Below the pieces are notes generated by a model. It worked only from the letters and a program-made list of their open reading frames with translations, was not told the origin of the DNA and made no database searches. Shown in pieces: positions 1-6,370 of a stretch of 8,884 nucleotides of DNA; the stretch's first letter is position 1, and every line of letters begins with the position of its first letter. The position numbers and the translations under genes are program-made. The DNA comes from Clostridium sp. UBA4746 (lineage in GTDB: Bacteria; Bacillota; Clostridia; Clostridiales; Clostridiaceae), in the NCBI GenBank assembly GCA_002403785.1, contig DHIM01000213.1, forward strand, positions 1 through 8,884, read 5' to 3'.

Positions 1-431
1 CCAATGCAAGGGGTCCAACCTGCAGCAAAAGCCATTCCCATTATTACTGAGCTAAATGGGCCTTTAATTTTGTCAAAATACAAAAATCTTTTCTCGCGAT
101 AAAACAATTTTACTTTAAATACTCCTATGGTATGGAAACCAAAAACGACAATAAGAGTTCCTCCTACTTTTCTAAACAAATCTTTATGGATAATTAGTAA
201 TTTGCCAAGGGAGGTTATAGAAACTCCCATTAAGATAAAAATAATAGAAAATCCTAATACAAATCCAAAGGATTTATATAGAGTAAAAAGTTTAGCTTTG
301 TCATCTTTTAATTCCTCTATAGAAGAACCAGTTAAATAACTTACATATGCAGGAACCAGTGGAAGAACGCAAGGTGATAAAAACGATAAAAGACCTGCAG
401 AGAAAGCTAACAATATCGATATGTCCTTCAA
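1..431 (-). CDS. ccdA: CcdA, cytochrome c biogenesis / thiol-disulfide membrane electron carrier (N-terminal part)
   Basis: Seen: reading leftward from a TTG at 431-429, an open frame runs off the window edge after 143 codons. A GGAGGT ribosome binding site at 446-441 lies 9 nt before the TTG and fixes the start. The protein begins MKDISILLAFSAGLLSFLSP and has the family motif SPCVLPLVPAY (Cys21) and a second motif GWTPC (Cys142) just before the edge, with hydrophobic helices between. Known: CcdA proteins are about 220-240 residues with six membrane helices, and the two cysteines pass reducing power from cytoplasmic thioredoxin to extracytoplasmic thiol proteins, including apocytochrome c maturation factors. 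Roughly the C-terminal third is outside the window. It follows the 475-1227 gene by 43 nt on the same strand, so the two are probably one transcript. No frame damage is visible. Confidence 0.9.
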   Translation of the reverse strand, partial: MKDISILLAFSAGLLSFLSPCVLPLVPAYVSYLTGSSIEELKDDKAKLFTLYKSFGFVLGFSIIFILMGVSITSLGKLLIIHKDLFRKVGGTLIVVFGFHTIGVFKVKLFYREKRFLYFDKIKGPFSSVIMGMAFAAGWTPCI

Positions 432-474
432 AGGGAAAACACCTCCAATTAAGTATTATGATACTTATTAATGT

Positions 475-1227
475 TTAATTAAACCAATATATAAAACTAT
501 CAATTAACCCAAAGATAATAAGTAAAAGCCCACCGAAAAACCTAATTATGACTTGAATCTTCTTGAATTTTTTTGTGTTGGATTTAAAGTTGGTTTTTCC
601 CACAAAGATCAGTAATAACATTAAGTATATGGGCATCAGGGTACCTAGTGCAAAAACTGGAGGATATATTATACCCAAAGGAGACTTAAAGCTCAGAGGG
701 ACAATAATCCCGAAGAATAACCAAAATAAAGTTGGACAAAAAGCTAGTGAAAATATCAAACCCATTATAAATGAAGGATTAAATAGCTTAAACTTATGTG
801 TTAAATTTTCAACATTAGCTATAAATGAGTTTCCGATAGATCCTTTTAAATTTAAAAGACCTAAGATATAAAGCCCAATAATTATTATAGCAGGTCCCAT
901 AATCTTTCTAAATAAGCTAAATAAAGGTATGGATGATCTTTGTATATTAACCTTAAATAATATTATTAATATTCCATAAAATAAGAATATGGTTAGCTTA
1001 CCAAGTGAATACCATAATGTGTTTTTTAAAAGTTTTTTATTGCTAGAGCCTTCTTTTGTAATAAATCCAATGGCCCCAAGGTTTGTGGTAAGCTGACATG
1101 GAGCTGTTGAACCAAGAATTCCAATTAAGAAAACACCAATCAAAGGTATATTTAGATTTTTTGAAAAGCTCATTATAGGATCACTTAAAAGTCTGTTTAA
1201 CATACCCATAATTTCATAAAGCTTCAA
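475..1227 (-). CDS. CcdA/DsbD-like (TauE/SafE-type annotated) membrane protein, 250 aa
   Basis: Seen: a strongly hydrophobic protein with about six likely membrane segments, around residues 24-40, 72-92, 108-124, 152-178, 186-210 and 225-248. Two cysteine motifs, STAPCQLTTN (Cys44) and AFCP (Cys164), lie at the starts of the first and fourth segments, as the redox cysteines do in CcdA and DsbD. Known: relatives are usually annotated as sulfite exporter TauE/SafE-family, UreH-like or cytochrome c biogenesis transmembrane proteins. Inferred: a thiol-based transmembrane electron carrier paired with the adjacent ccdA. The start is uncertain. TTG at 1227 is the first conventional start, but the strong site GAAAGGAG (1258-1251) lies 23 nt upstream. 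The frame stays open there with two ATT codons (1245-1243 and 1242-1240) at 5-8 nt spacing, so a rare ATT start adding about five residues is possible. The substrate cannot be told from sequence. Confidence 0.8.
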   Translation of the reverse strand: MKLYEIMGMLNRLLSDPIMSFSKNLNIPLIGVFLIGILGSTAPCQLTTNLGAIGFITKEGSSNKKLLKNTLWYSLGKLTIFLFYGILIILFKVNIQRSSIPLFSLFRKIMGPAIIIIGLYILGLLNLKGSIGNSFIANVENLTHKFKLFNPSFIMGLIFSLAFCPTLFWLFFGIIVPLSFKSPLGIIYPPVFALGTLMPIYLMLLLIFVGKTNFKSNTKKFKKIQVIIRFFGGLLLIIFGLIDSFIYWFN

Positions 1228-1250
1228 TGTAAAATACGAAATAATAAAAA

Positions 1251-1258
1251 CTCCTTTC
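1251..1258 (-). promoter_or_regulatory. Strong ribosome binding site with unusual spacing
   Basis: GAAAGGAG reading leftward is a near-perfect Shine-Dalgarno sequence, but the first TTG of the downstream membrane protein is 23 nt away. Two in-frame ATT codons fall 5 and 8 nt from it. Either translation begins at ATT, or the spacing is abnormal. The assignment of the site to this gene is secure; the start codon is not. Confidence 0.5.
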
Positions 1259-1323
1259 TATGAGAAAAGTCATAATTGTAAATATCATACTATAAAAATA
1301 TGGAGATCTTATGTGCTTTACAT

Positions 1324-1357
1324 AATTGTTATAATTTAAATTTAAATTATAACAATT
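1324..1357. repeat. Perfect 34-bp palindrome in divergent promoter region (probable operator)
   Basis: Each arm is 17 bases, the left one reading AATTGTTATAATTTAAA, and the arms meet without a spacer at 1340/1341. It sits between the leftward CcdA-type genes and the rightward small membrane protein gene, and it contains TATAAT on both strands (1330-1335 and the mirror 1351-1346). No T-run follows on either side, so it is not a terminator. The half-site TTATAACAA at 1347-1355 recurs exactly at 1454-1462, beside the rightward gene's likely -10. Inferred: a binding site for a dimeric regulator that controls both directions. The TTATAA/ATTATAA halves faintly recall PerR/Fur-type boxes, but the spacing is wrong for a standard box. 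Confidence 0.6.
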
Positions 1358-1444
1358 GTTCCTCTTAAGATACGTACAAAATTCATTCTTTATAAATATT
1401 TTAAAAATGCTGCATTTCTACATAAAATCTTTATAAGTATTTTC

Positions 1445-1450
1445 TATAAT
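1445..1450 (+). promoter_or_regulatory. Possible -10 box for the small membrane protein gene
   Basis: TATAAT lies 31 nt before the ATG at 1482. No recognisable -35 is found 16-18 nt upstream, where the sequence is A-rich. The repeated half-site TTATAACAA (1454-1462) follows within 4 nt, so a bound regulator would cover the expected transcription start. Weak as a promoter call on its own. Confidence 0.35.
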
Positions 1451-1481
1451 GAGTTATAACAAATAATAAGGAGTGATAAAT

Positions 1482-1655
1482 ATGGGGACATTAGTATCAA
1501 TATTAATATTTATAGGTGTAATGTTTGTAATGTCTAAATTAGGTTTAGGGTGTTGTGGAGGACATTCCGATCATGATGAAAGTAATAGTAAAAAAGGTTG
1601 TTGTAGCTCAGAAAAAGATAAAGAAAAGGTCTCTAAGGATGCCTTTATAAAATAA
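1482..1655 (+). CDS. Small single-pass membrane protein with CCGGH and CC metal/thiol motifs, 57 aa
   Basis: Seen: ATG at 1482 is preceded by AAGGAG (1468-1473) at 8 nt spacing. An in-frame GTG at 1473 overlaps that site and is not the start. Residues 2-23 form one hydrophobic helix (MGTLVSILIFIGVMFVMSKL). It is followed by LGLGCCGGHSDHDES and then KKGCCSSEKDKEK, giving two vicinal cysteine pairs, two histidines and acidic residues before a charged tail. Known: short proteins with a helix followed by CCGGH are found in Firmicutes as uncharacterised products; I do not recognise a named family. Inferred: a membrane-anchored metal-binding or redox-active thiol peptide. It diverges from two CcdA-type thiol electron carriers across the palindrome, and a shared regulon is plausible. 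It ends 79 nt before menF. Function unknown. Confidence 0.75.
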   Translation: MGTLVSILIFIGVMFVMSKLGLGCCGGHSDHDESNSKKGCCSSEKDKEKVSKDAFIK

Positions 1656-1701
1656 TTCTTATGGGTAGATTGGGTAGTACTTTTGAGAATGAAAAATTTA
1701 T

Positions 1702-1707
1702 TATAAT
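1702..1707 (+). promoter_or_regulatory. Weak candidate -10 for the men cluster
   Basis: TATAAT lies 27 nt before the menF TTG start, in an A/T-rich 79-nt gap after the small membrane protein gene. The best -35-like matches have poor sequence (TACTTT at 1678-1683, 18 nt) or poor spacing (TTGAGA at 1683-1688, 13 nt). The men genes could instead be read through from the upstream gene, since no terminator is visible between them. Confidence 0.3.
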
Positions 1708-1734
1708 TTAGATTTAGATATAGAGGTGTATAAT

Positions 1735-2880
1735 TTGAAATATCATGAAAAACAGATTAAATTAGATAATCCACTTTCATTTTGGAAGCATTTTGAGAAC
1801 GAAGAAAAGTTTTTATTCTATAATCCATTAGAGTGCGAGTTGATTCTTGGGGCTAAACGTTTAAAGACCTTTGGTATTGATGAAAGTGTAAAGGATTATT
1901 TATATATTTTTTCATCAATGACATTTTTTAATTCAATCAAAGATGAAAAGTGGGCTGGGTTTGGTAATGAAAATATTGCATTTGAATATTATCTTGTTGA
2001 AAAAGATGGGAAACAGACATTTTATTACTTTAAAAATTTTGTAGATATTGAAAATAGAGAAGTGGAAGTTTGCCAGCATTCTTATATATATGAAATGGAT
2101 GATTATGAAGCATGGACGCAAATGTTTTCTGCGGCAAAAGATGCAATCTCGAAAGAAGAGGTAAATAAAGTTGTTATTTCGAGAGAAGTCAAAATTGAAT
2201 GTGGTACTTTAATAAATGCAGAAAGTGTATTACAGAAGCTTTTGAAGCAGAGCATAAATGGCTTTGTATTTGGTTATTTTAAGGACGGGAAAACATTCTT
2301 AGGCTCAACTCCAGAGATTTTGGTTCAGAAAGAAAAAAATAAAGTATTAAGTTATGCACTTGCTGGCACTATTCTGCGAAGTAATGATAATGATGAATTA
2401 CAGAAGGAAGCGTTGTTAAAGGATACTAAAAATCGTCATGAACATCAAATTGTTATTGATTCAATAGTTAATATTATGAAGAAATTTACAGATGAATTAC
2501 TAGTCGATGAAACTAAAGTTTTAACTCTTAAAAATCTACATCATCTGCAAACCGCGATTCAAGGAAAAGATAAAAACAGCACTTTACTTCAATGGGTGAA
2601 ACGACTTCATCCTACCCCAGCTTTAGGAGGAAATCCGGTAGATAAAGCTCTAGAATTAATTAAAGAATATGAAAAACATGAAAGAGGCCTATATGCGGCA
2701 CCTATTGGCATAATGGATGAAAATGGAGATGGTATATTTGTAGCAGGAATAAGATCTGCTCTAATTGTAAAAAATATAGTATATGCCTATGCAGGCTGTG
2801 GAATAGTGGATAAATCAAATTGTGAAGTTGAATATATTGAAACAAAGGATAAATTAAAAACAATAATTGAAAGTTTATAG
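1735..2880 (+). CDS. menF: Isochorismate synthase MenF
   Basis: Converts chorismate to isochorismate, the first committed step of the classical menaquinone pathway, in the cytoplasm with Mg2+. Seen: 381 residues with the full chorismate-binding domain. Features are NKVVISREVK (general-base lysine near residue 145), FLGSTPEILV (190s), ALAGTILR (about 208-215), the KNRHEH segment (about 232-237), HPTPALGGNP (about 292-301), YAAPIGIMDENGDG (320s) and YAGCGIV followed by acidic CEVEYIET near the end. The HPTPA..G and AGCGIV..S pattern is typical of isochorismate synthases. Start: TTG at 1735 has GAGGTG (1723-1728) 6 nt upstream. An in-frame GTG at 1726 lies inside that site and is less likely. 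The length is a little short of the usual 430-470, the variable N-terminal part being compact. Its stop is 16 nt before menD, so the two are cotranscribed. Intact. Confidence 0.92.
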   Translation: MKYHEKQIKLDNPLSFWKHFENEEKFLFYNPLECELILGAKRLKTFGIDESVKDYLYIFSSMTFFNSIKDEKWAGFGNENIAFEYYLVEKDGKQTFYYFKNFVDIENREVEVCQHSYIYEMDDYEAWTQMFSAAKDAISKEEVNKVVISREVKIECGTLINAESVLQKLLKQSINGFVFGYFKDGKTFLGSTPEILVQKEKNKVLSYALAGTILRSNDNDELQKEALLKDTKNRHEHQIVIDSIVNIMKKFTDELLVDETKVLTLKNLHHLQTAIQGKDKNSTLLQWVKRLHPTPALGGNPVDKALELIKEYEKHERGLYAAPIGIMDENGDGIFVAGIRSALIVKNIVYAYAGCGIVDKSNCEVEYIETKDKLKTIIESL

Positions 2881-2896
2881 TTAAGAGGAGAAACAA

Positions 2897-4546
2897 ATGA
2901 CAAATTATATTGCCGCGTTAGTTGACGAACTATATCAATTAGGTGTGCGTGAAGTTGTAGTTAGTCCAGGTTCACGATCTACACCCCTATCTATATTATT
3001 TTGTGAACATGATTTTAAAATTTATGTAAATATTGATGAGCGTTCTGCAGGTTTCTTTGCGCTAGGTATAGCTAAAGAACAGGCTAGACCTGTGGTATTA
3101 GTTTGTACTTCAGGTTCCGCTGTGGCGAATTATTTACCTGCAATTGTGGAAGCAAAGTATTCAGGAGTACCATTAATTGTTTTAACAGCTGATCGCCCAC
3201 ATGAACTTCGTAATGTGGGGGCACCACAAACAATTGATCAAAATAAAATATTTGATAATTTTACAAAATATTATGAAGAATTGGCGCTTCCTGAAGAAAG
3301 TGAAAGTATGTATAGATATGTACGTGTGGTGATGCAAAAATCATATGCAAGTGCTATGTCAAAAGAATATGGGGTAATCCACATTAATGTACCAATTCGG
3401 GGCCCTCTAACTCCAGATTTAAGTAAGCTTGATTTTACTGTGGGACGCGCAAAAAAGAAATTTGAATTCAGTCAAGGAGAGAATCAAATTTCTTTGGATG
3501 TCTCCATTTTTAAAAATAAAAATGGAATTATAATCTGTGGTGGAGATGCTTATTCAAACTATCATAAAGAAGTGTTAGAACTAGGAGAACGGTTAGAAGC
3601 ACCAATACTTGCTGATCCAATTTCAAATCTTCGAAATTACTCAAAAGATATTATTATTGATAGCTATGATGCCTTTTTAAAAAATGATGATATTAAAAGA
3701 GAATTAGAGCCTGAATTTATTATTCACCTTGGGCAAGTGCCTGTTTCAAAGCGGTTGCAGCAGTTTTTGACTCTGAATCATGAGGCTTTATATATACAAG
3801 TAGGTGAAAGTTTTCAATATTGTAACCCATCATTGTCAACGAAAAGATATATTATTACCTCACCAAAATTGTTTGCTGAGTCTATTTGTATAGAGAATAG
3901 TAACAGAGAATATTTAGACAAGTGGTTAAGATATCAAAAACAAATGCGTGAACAATTGAAGGGCGCAAAGGATGAAGAGGACTTATTTGAAGGAAAACTA
4001 ATTCAAAAGTTACAAAGTATGCTGCCAGAAAAAAGTAGATTAGTTGTAGCAAATAGTATGTCAATACGTGATATGGATTATTTTTTTGAAGCCCGTAATC
4101 AAAATATAAAGGTGTTATGTAATAGAGGGGCAAATGGAATTGATGGTACTGTTTCCACTGCACTAGGTATATCTACTTCAAATAATCCAACGATTCTGTT
4201 AATAGGTGATTTGGCATTTTACCATGATTTAAATGGATTATTAATCGGAAAGACACATAAATTAAATTTAATTATCCTGTTATTGAATAATGATGGGGGC
4301 GGAATTTTCAGGTATTTACCTCAAAGTAAAGAGAAACATTTTGAACACTTATTTTTAACACCGCAGGGAATAAATTTTGAAGGTGTAAAAACTTTATATA
4401 ATACAATATATTATGAAGCAAGAAATTATCAATCCTTTGAGGAGTGCTTCAATGATGCATTGACAATGGACGGAATTAAGTTGATTGAGGTAAAAATTAA
4501 TTCAGAGTTAAGTAAAATATTACATGATAAATACACAACATTGTAG
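2897..4546 (+). CDS. menD: MenD, SEPHCHC synthase (ThDP-dependent)
   Basis: Joins isochorismate with 2-oxoglutarate, releasing CO2, to give 2-succinyl-5-enolpyruvyl-6-hydroxy-3-cyclohexene-1-carboxylate. Seen: 549 residues, close to the family's 550-580. The N-terminal pyrimidine-binding domain has VVSPGSRSTPLS (21-32) and NIDERSAGF with the ThDP-activating glutamate (Glu48), then TSGSAVANYLPAIVEA (71-86) and TADRPHELRNVGAPQTIDQ (97-115). The C-terminal diphosphate-binding domain has GDLAFYHDLNGLL from residue 437 and LNNDGGGIF (463-471), which together form the Mg-ThDP motif. The ribosome binding site AGAGGAG (2884-2890) is 6 nt before the ATG. The stop at 4544-4546 is only a few bases from the proposed IS110 right end, so the insertion spared the coding region. 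Intact. Confidence 0.95.
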   Translation: MTNYIAALVDELYQLGVREVVVSPGSRSTPLSILFCEHDFKIYVNIDERSAGFFALGIAKEQARPVVLVCTSGSAVANYLPAIVEAKYSGVPLIVLTADRPHELRNVGAPQTIDQNKIFDNFTKYYEELALPEESESMYRYVRVVMQKSYASAMSKEYGVIHINVPIRGPLTPDLSKLDFTVGRAKKKFEFSQGENQISLDVSIFKNKNGIIICGGDAYSNYHKEVLELGERLEAPILADPISNLRNYSKDIIIDSYDAFLKNDDIKRELEPEFIIHLGQVPVSKRLQQFLTLNHEALYIQVGESFQYCNPSLSTKRYIITSPKLFAESICIENSNREYLDKWLRYQKQMREQLKGAKDEEDLFEGKLIQKLQSMLPEKSRLVVANSMSIRDMDYFFEARNQNIKVLCNRGANGIDGTVSTALGISTSNNPTILLIGDLAFYHDLNGLLIGKTHKLNLIILLLNNDGGGIFRYLPQSKEKHFEHLFLTPQGINFEGVKTLYNTIYYEARNYQSFEECFNDALTMDGIKLIEVKINSELSKILHDKYTTL

Positions 4547-4612
4547 ACCAGCTAGTTAAAGTCAACTATTAGTTTGAAATTTATTTGAATTAGTTTTAAG
4601 CACAACAAAAAG

Positions 4613-4647
4613 ACCATTTGCAAATACGAATGATGACAAAAAATGGT
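4613..4647 (-). repeat. Weak inverted repeat downstream of the transposase (possible terminator)
   Basis: ACCATTT at 4613-4619 pairs with AAATGGT at 4641-4647 around a 21-nt loop. Reading leftward it is followed by TCTTTTT, which gives it a terminator look for transposase transcripts. The stem is only 7 bp and AT-rich, so termination would be inefficient. It may equally be element-end structure. A separate palindrome, ATTTGCAAAT (4616-4625), overlaps it. Confidence 0.3.
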
Positions 4648-4661
4648 TGTTAAATAATTAA

Positions 4662-5963
4662 TTAAGCTGCTTGATTGTTTTTGTTCTCTAAGAACATTTT
4701 CTGGTGTAGTTTTGGATCTCTAACTCGGTACTCTTGTTGATTTTTTAAAACAGCAAATAGATATTTAATAAGCTTGTGCATAACTGCAACCAAAGCGACT
4801 TTTGCCTTTTTACCATTTAGGTTTTCTTTATAGTATTTAAGTAAAACATGATTTGTGGCCTCACCATTACGCTTCATTCTAATTCTAATGGAAGCCAAGG
4901 CAACTGCATATAGCGCTCTTCTACCAAATCTTGTGCCACGTTTAGATATTTTAACTTTATCGCCTTTAAACTGGCCAGATTCATTAACAGCAGGATCGAC
5001 TCCGAAAAAAGCTACAAGCTTCTTTGGGGTGATAAATTTATCAATGCCACCAATTTCAGCTAATATTGTTATTGCAGTATTATAACCTATACCTGGTATG
5101 GACATTAGCAACAATATATTTTTGCGGAAAGCAAGGGACATTTCATCACTGTCTATGAAACATTTAATCTTTTTTAAAAGCGTAGCTATTTCAGCATCAA
5201 TAGCTTCATAGATTGCTATAGAAGTGGTAATTGATACTGATAACCATGGTGATGATAAACTAACAAACTGAGCATTCTCAGAAGCCTCTACGAGGTTAGA
5301 ATATTTTTTTTCAGCCCACTTAAGACCCTTCCTTGAATTAAGCAAGATATTAATAATATCTTGCTTTGGAGCTAAAATAACTGCCTGCGGAGTAGGATAT
5401 TTCTTCAATATTTTAATTGAAACTAATCCACAGGTGTTAGAAAATACCTTTTGATATCCACTAAAAGATATACACAGAGAACCACTAAGCTTTTTTTAAA
5501 ACCCAGATCTAGTATCAATAAGTTTATAGTAATCACGAACTAATAACTTTAGTGTGAAAATTTTGATATCTGTATCAGATGAAACTTTTATATCTTGGAA
5601 TTTACCTAATTTTGCGATAGATAATGCATCGCTTCTATCATTTTTCACTTTCCTAATCTCCTTATTTTTGTTACAATTAGTAACAAGAGGATTGATAATG
5701 AAAGTCTCAAACTTCTTATCTTTAAGAAAGTGGAAAAGAGTTAGATGATACACGCCTGTGGACTCCATAAAGAACACAGGCTTTGTGGAAAACTCTTCTT
5801 CTGCTTTTTTTATTTGCTCAATTAAGTAGTTGAAACCAAGTGCAGTATGGAAAATTTTAAAAGGCTTTCTATACTGACTACCATCAGGAGTAAGAATTGA
5901 GGCAAAGGAAAATTCAGAAGCAACATCGATGCCTACTACAAGACTATTTAGGTATTTTGACAT
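4662..5963 (-). pseudogene. IS110-family transposase (DEDD recombinase), interrupted by one in-frame TAA
   Basis: Seen: one continuous leftward frame of 433 codons with a single ochre codon at 5498-5496. The first part (to about residue 155) is the DEDD RuvC-like domain: VVGIDVASE (Asp), FFMESTG (Glu) and KNDRSDALSIAKLG (two Asp). After the stop the frame reads on as KKLSGSL...FSGYQKVFSNT...LKKYPTPQA, which is ordinary family sequence. It continues to the Transposase_20 domain: SIPGIGYNTAITILAEIGG, LVAFFGVDP, NESGQFKG (serine where the family's catalytic serine is expected) and SKRGTRFGRRALYA. Restoring a sense codon such as AAA would give a full-length enzyme of about 432 residues. The stop lies within TTTTAAAAAAA. 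Start: ATG at 5963 has AAGGAG (5978-5973) at 9 nt; an ATG at 5972 abuts that site and is unlikely. Known: the enzyme forms a tetramer that uses a bridge RNA to pair donor and target DNA. As sequenced it is probably inactive. Confidence 0.88.
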
Positions 5964-5982
5964 ATTTAACATCTCCTTAGAA

Positions 5983-6172
5983 AAAAATAAGATAGGGCAG
6001 AGATTCCACTTCTATCAGTGAGGCTGCAACCTCGTTTGTGACACGGGTAGTTCCAAGATTGGAAACCCAACCAGCTAAAACACAGAAAACTCACTGATGG
6101 AACGATACGCTAACTTACGAGTATAGGTAATTACTTACCTCTCAGGGTGATTACATCTATCTTCTCTATTCA
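5983..6172 (-). ncRNA. Candidate IS110 bridge RNA
   Basis: Seen, reading leftward from an extended -10 (6187-6179): about 190 nt, less AT-rich than its surroundings, and closed by a perfect 7-bp helix (6163-6157 with 5995-5989) that is followed by a seven-T run (5987-5981) just before the transposase ribosome binding site. Inside are a 5' hairpin (6140-6125, AGGTAA/TTACCT around a 4-nt loop) and a perfect 9-bp helix ATCAGTGAG/CTCACTGAT (6098-6090 with 6022-6014). The 9-bp helix is capped by a large internal loop of about 21 and 22 nt and a terminal hairpin (6068-6045; GGGT, TTCCAA, TTGGAA, ACCC). Known: IS621 makes a 177-nt bridge RNA from the same place, a 5' stem-loop followed by a target loop and a donor loop. 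Inferred: the 3' loop here is the donor-binding loop. Its left strand holds TAGCTGGT (6077-6070), identical to the element's end next to menD (4554-4547). The target-binding loop is not clearly resolved. No open reading frame competes with this reading. Confidence 0.7.
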
Positions 6173-6178
6173 GGAGAT

Positions 6179-6187
6179 ATTATATCA
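6179..6187 (-). promoter_or_regulatory. Extended -10 promoter for the bridge RNA / transposase transcript
   Basis: Leftward TGATATAAT is a perfect TGnTATAAT extended -10, placed so that transcription would begin near 6172, just before the closing helix of the candidate RNA. The bases at -35 distance (GGAAAT or TGGAAA) are not consensus. In the IS621 model the -35 is supplied by the other element end in the circular form. A TTGACT exists in that end here (4565-4560), but with the element ends proposed above its spacing would be about 33 nt, too long. The extended -10 may suffice alone. Confidence 0.6.
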
Positions 6188-6209
6188 TTGTGTAATAACT
6201 GATTTCCAG

Positions 6210-6370
6210 TATCCAATATTATTAATTGGTAACAATCAGAATTAAGATGAGATTAATTAAAAACAAATTATGAGTTGCGAACGTTAGATAAGATATTAGT
6301 TATGATATTCGTATTTGTTATGACTGATTTATTATCAATGCCTACAACTACATTATACGAGGGTGATAGT
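6210..6370. other. Unassigned 161-nt stretch between the IS110 left end and menH
   Basis: AT-rich with no gene. A 5-bp inverted repeat, CCAAT/ATTGG, occurs at 6213-6217 and 6225-6229. The menH frame stays open back to a TTG at 6275, but that has no ribosome binding site and the extension does not look like MenH. Excising the proposed IS would still leave more than 160 nt between menD and menH, far more than the 16-23 nt elsewhere in this operon. So part may be further element sequence, the trace of another rearrangement, or a local menH promoter; a TATGAT at 6301-6306 has no well-spaced -35. Confidence 0.4.

Larger units (their letters stand above)
4552..6209 (-). mobile_element. IS110-family insertion sequence between menD and menH, antisense to the operon
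   Basis: Seen: a broken IS110-type transposase (5963-4662) with about 100 nt behind it and a long structured leader in front (about 5980-6187). It interrupts an otherwise standard menF-D-H-B-E order. IS110 elements have no terminal inverted repeats and usually make no long target duplication, so ends are hard to call. The sequence CCAG (CTGG in the element's sense) occurs at both suggested ends, 4548-4551 and 6206-6209. A CT core as in IS621 would fall at 4550-4551 and 6208-6209. These give about 1.66 kb, a usual size for the family. The boundaries are inferred; an empty-site comparison would settle them. The RNA sits upstream of the transposase, as in the IS110 group and unlike the IS1111 group. 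Confidence 0.6.

Noticed and set aside
563..871. Plus-strand 102-residue frame
   Set aside because: It lies wholly antisense inside the CcdA-like membrane gene, has no ribosome binding site and no recognisable motifs. It is a shadow frame.
1324..1357. Reading the palindrome as a PerR or Fur box, or as a terminator
   Set aside because: The half-sites are too far apart for the known 15-bp PerR box or 19-bp Fur box, and neither flank has a T-run.
3882..4163. Minus-strand 93-residue frame inside menD
   Set aside because: It is antisense to a well-conserved ThDP enzyme, and its composition matches a reverse reading of AT-rich coding sequence.
4560..4565. TTGACT as the -35 for the bridge RNA promoter across the circular junction
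   Set aside because: With the proposed ends its spacer to TATAAT (6184-6179) would be about 33 nt. No shared core gives a clean 17-nt spacing, so it was not annotated as a promoter element.
4662..5408. Separate C-terminal transposase gene starting at TTG 5408
   Set aside because: There is no ribosome binding site, it is in the same frame as the upstream part, and the 29 codons before it are normal family sequence. It is one gene with a nonsense codon.
6275..6370. N-terminal extension of MenH from TTG 6275
   Set aside because: The extension does not resemble MenH. ATG 6371 has a good ribosome binding site 5 nt upstream and begins where the family begins.
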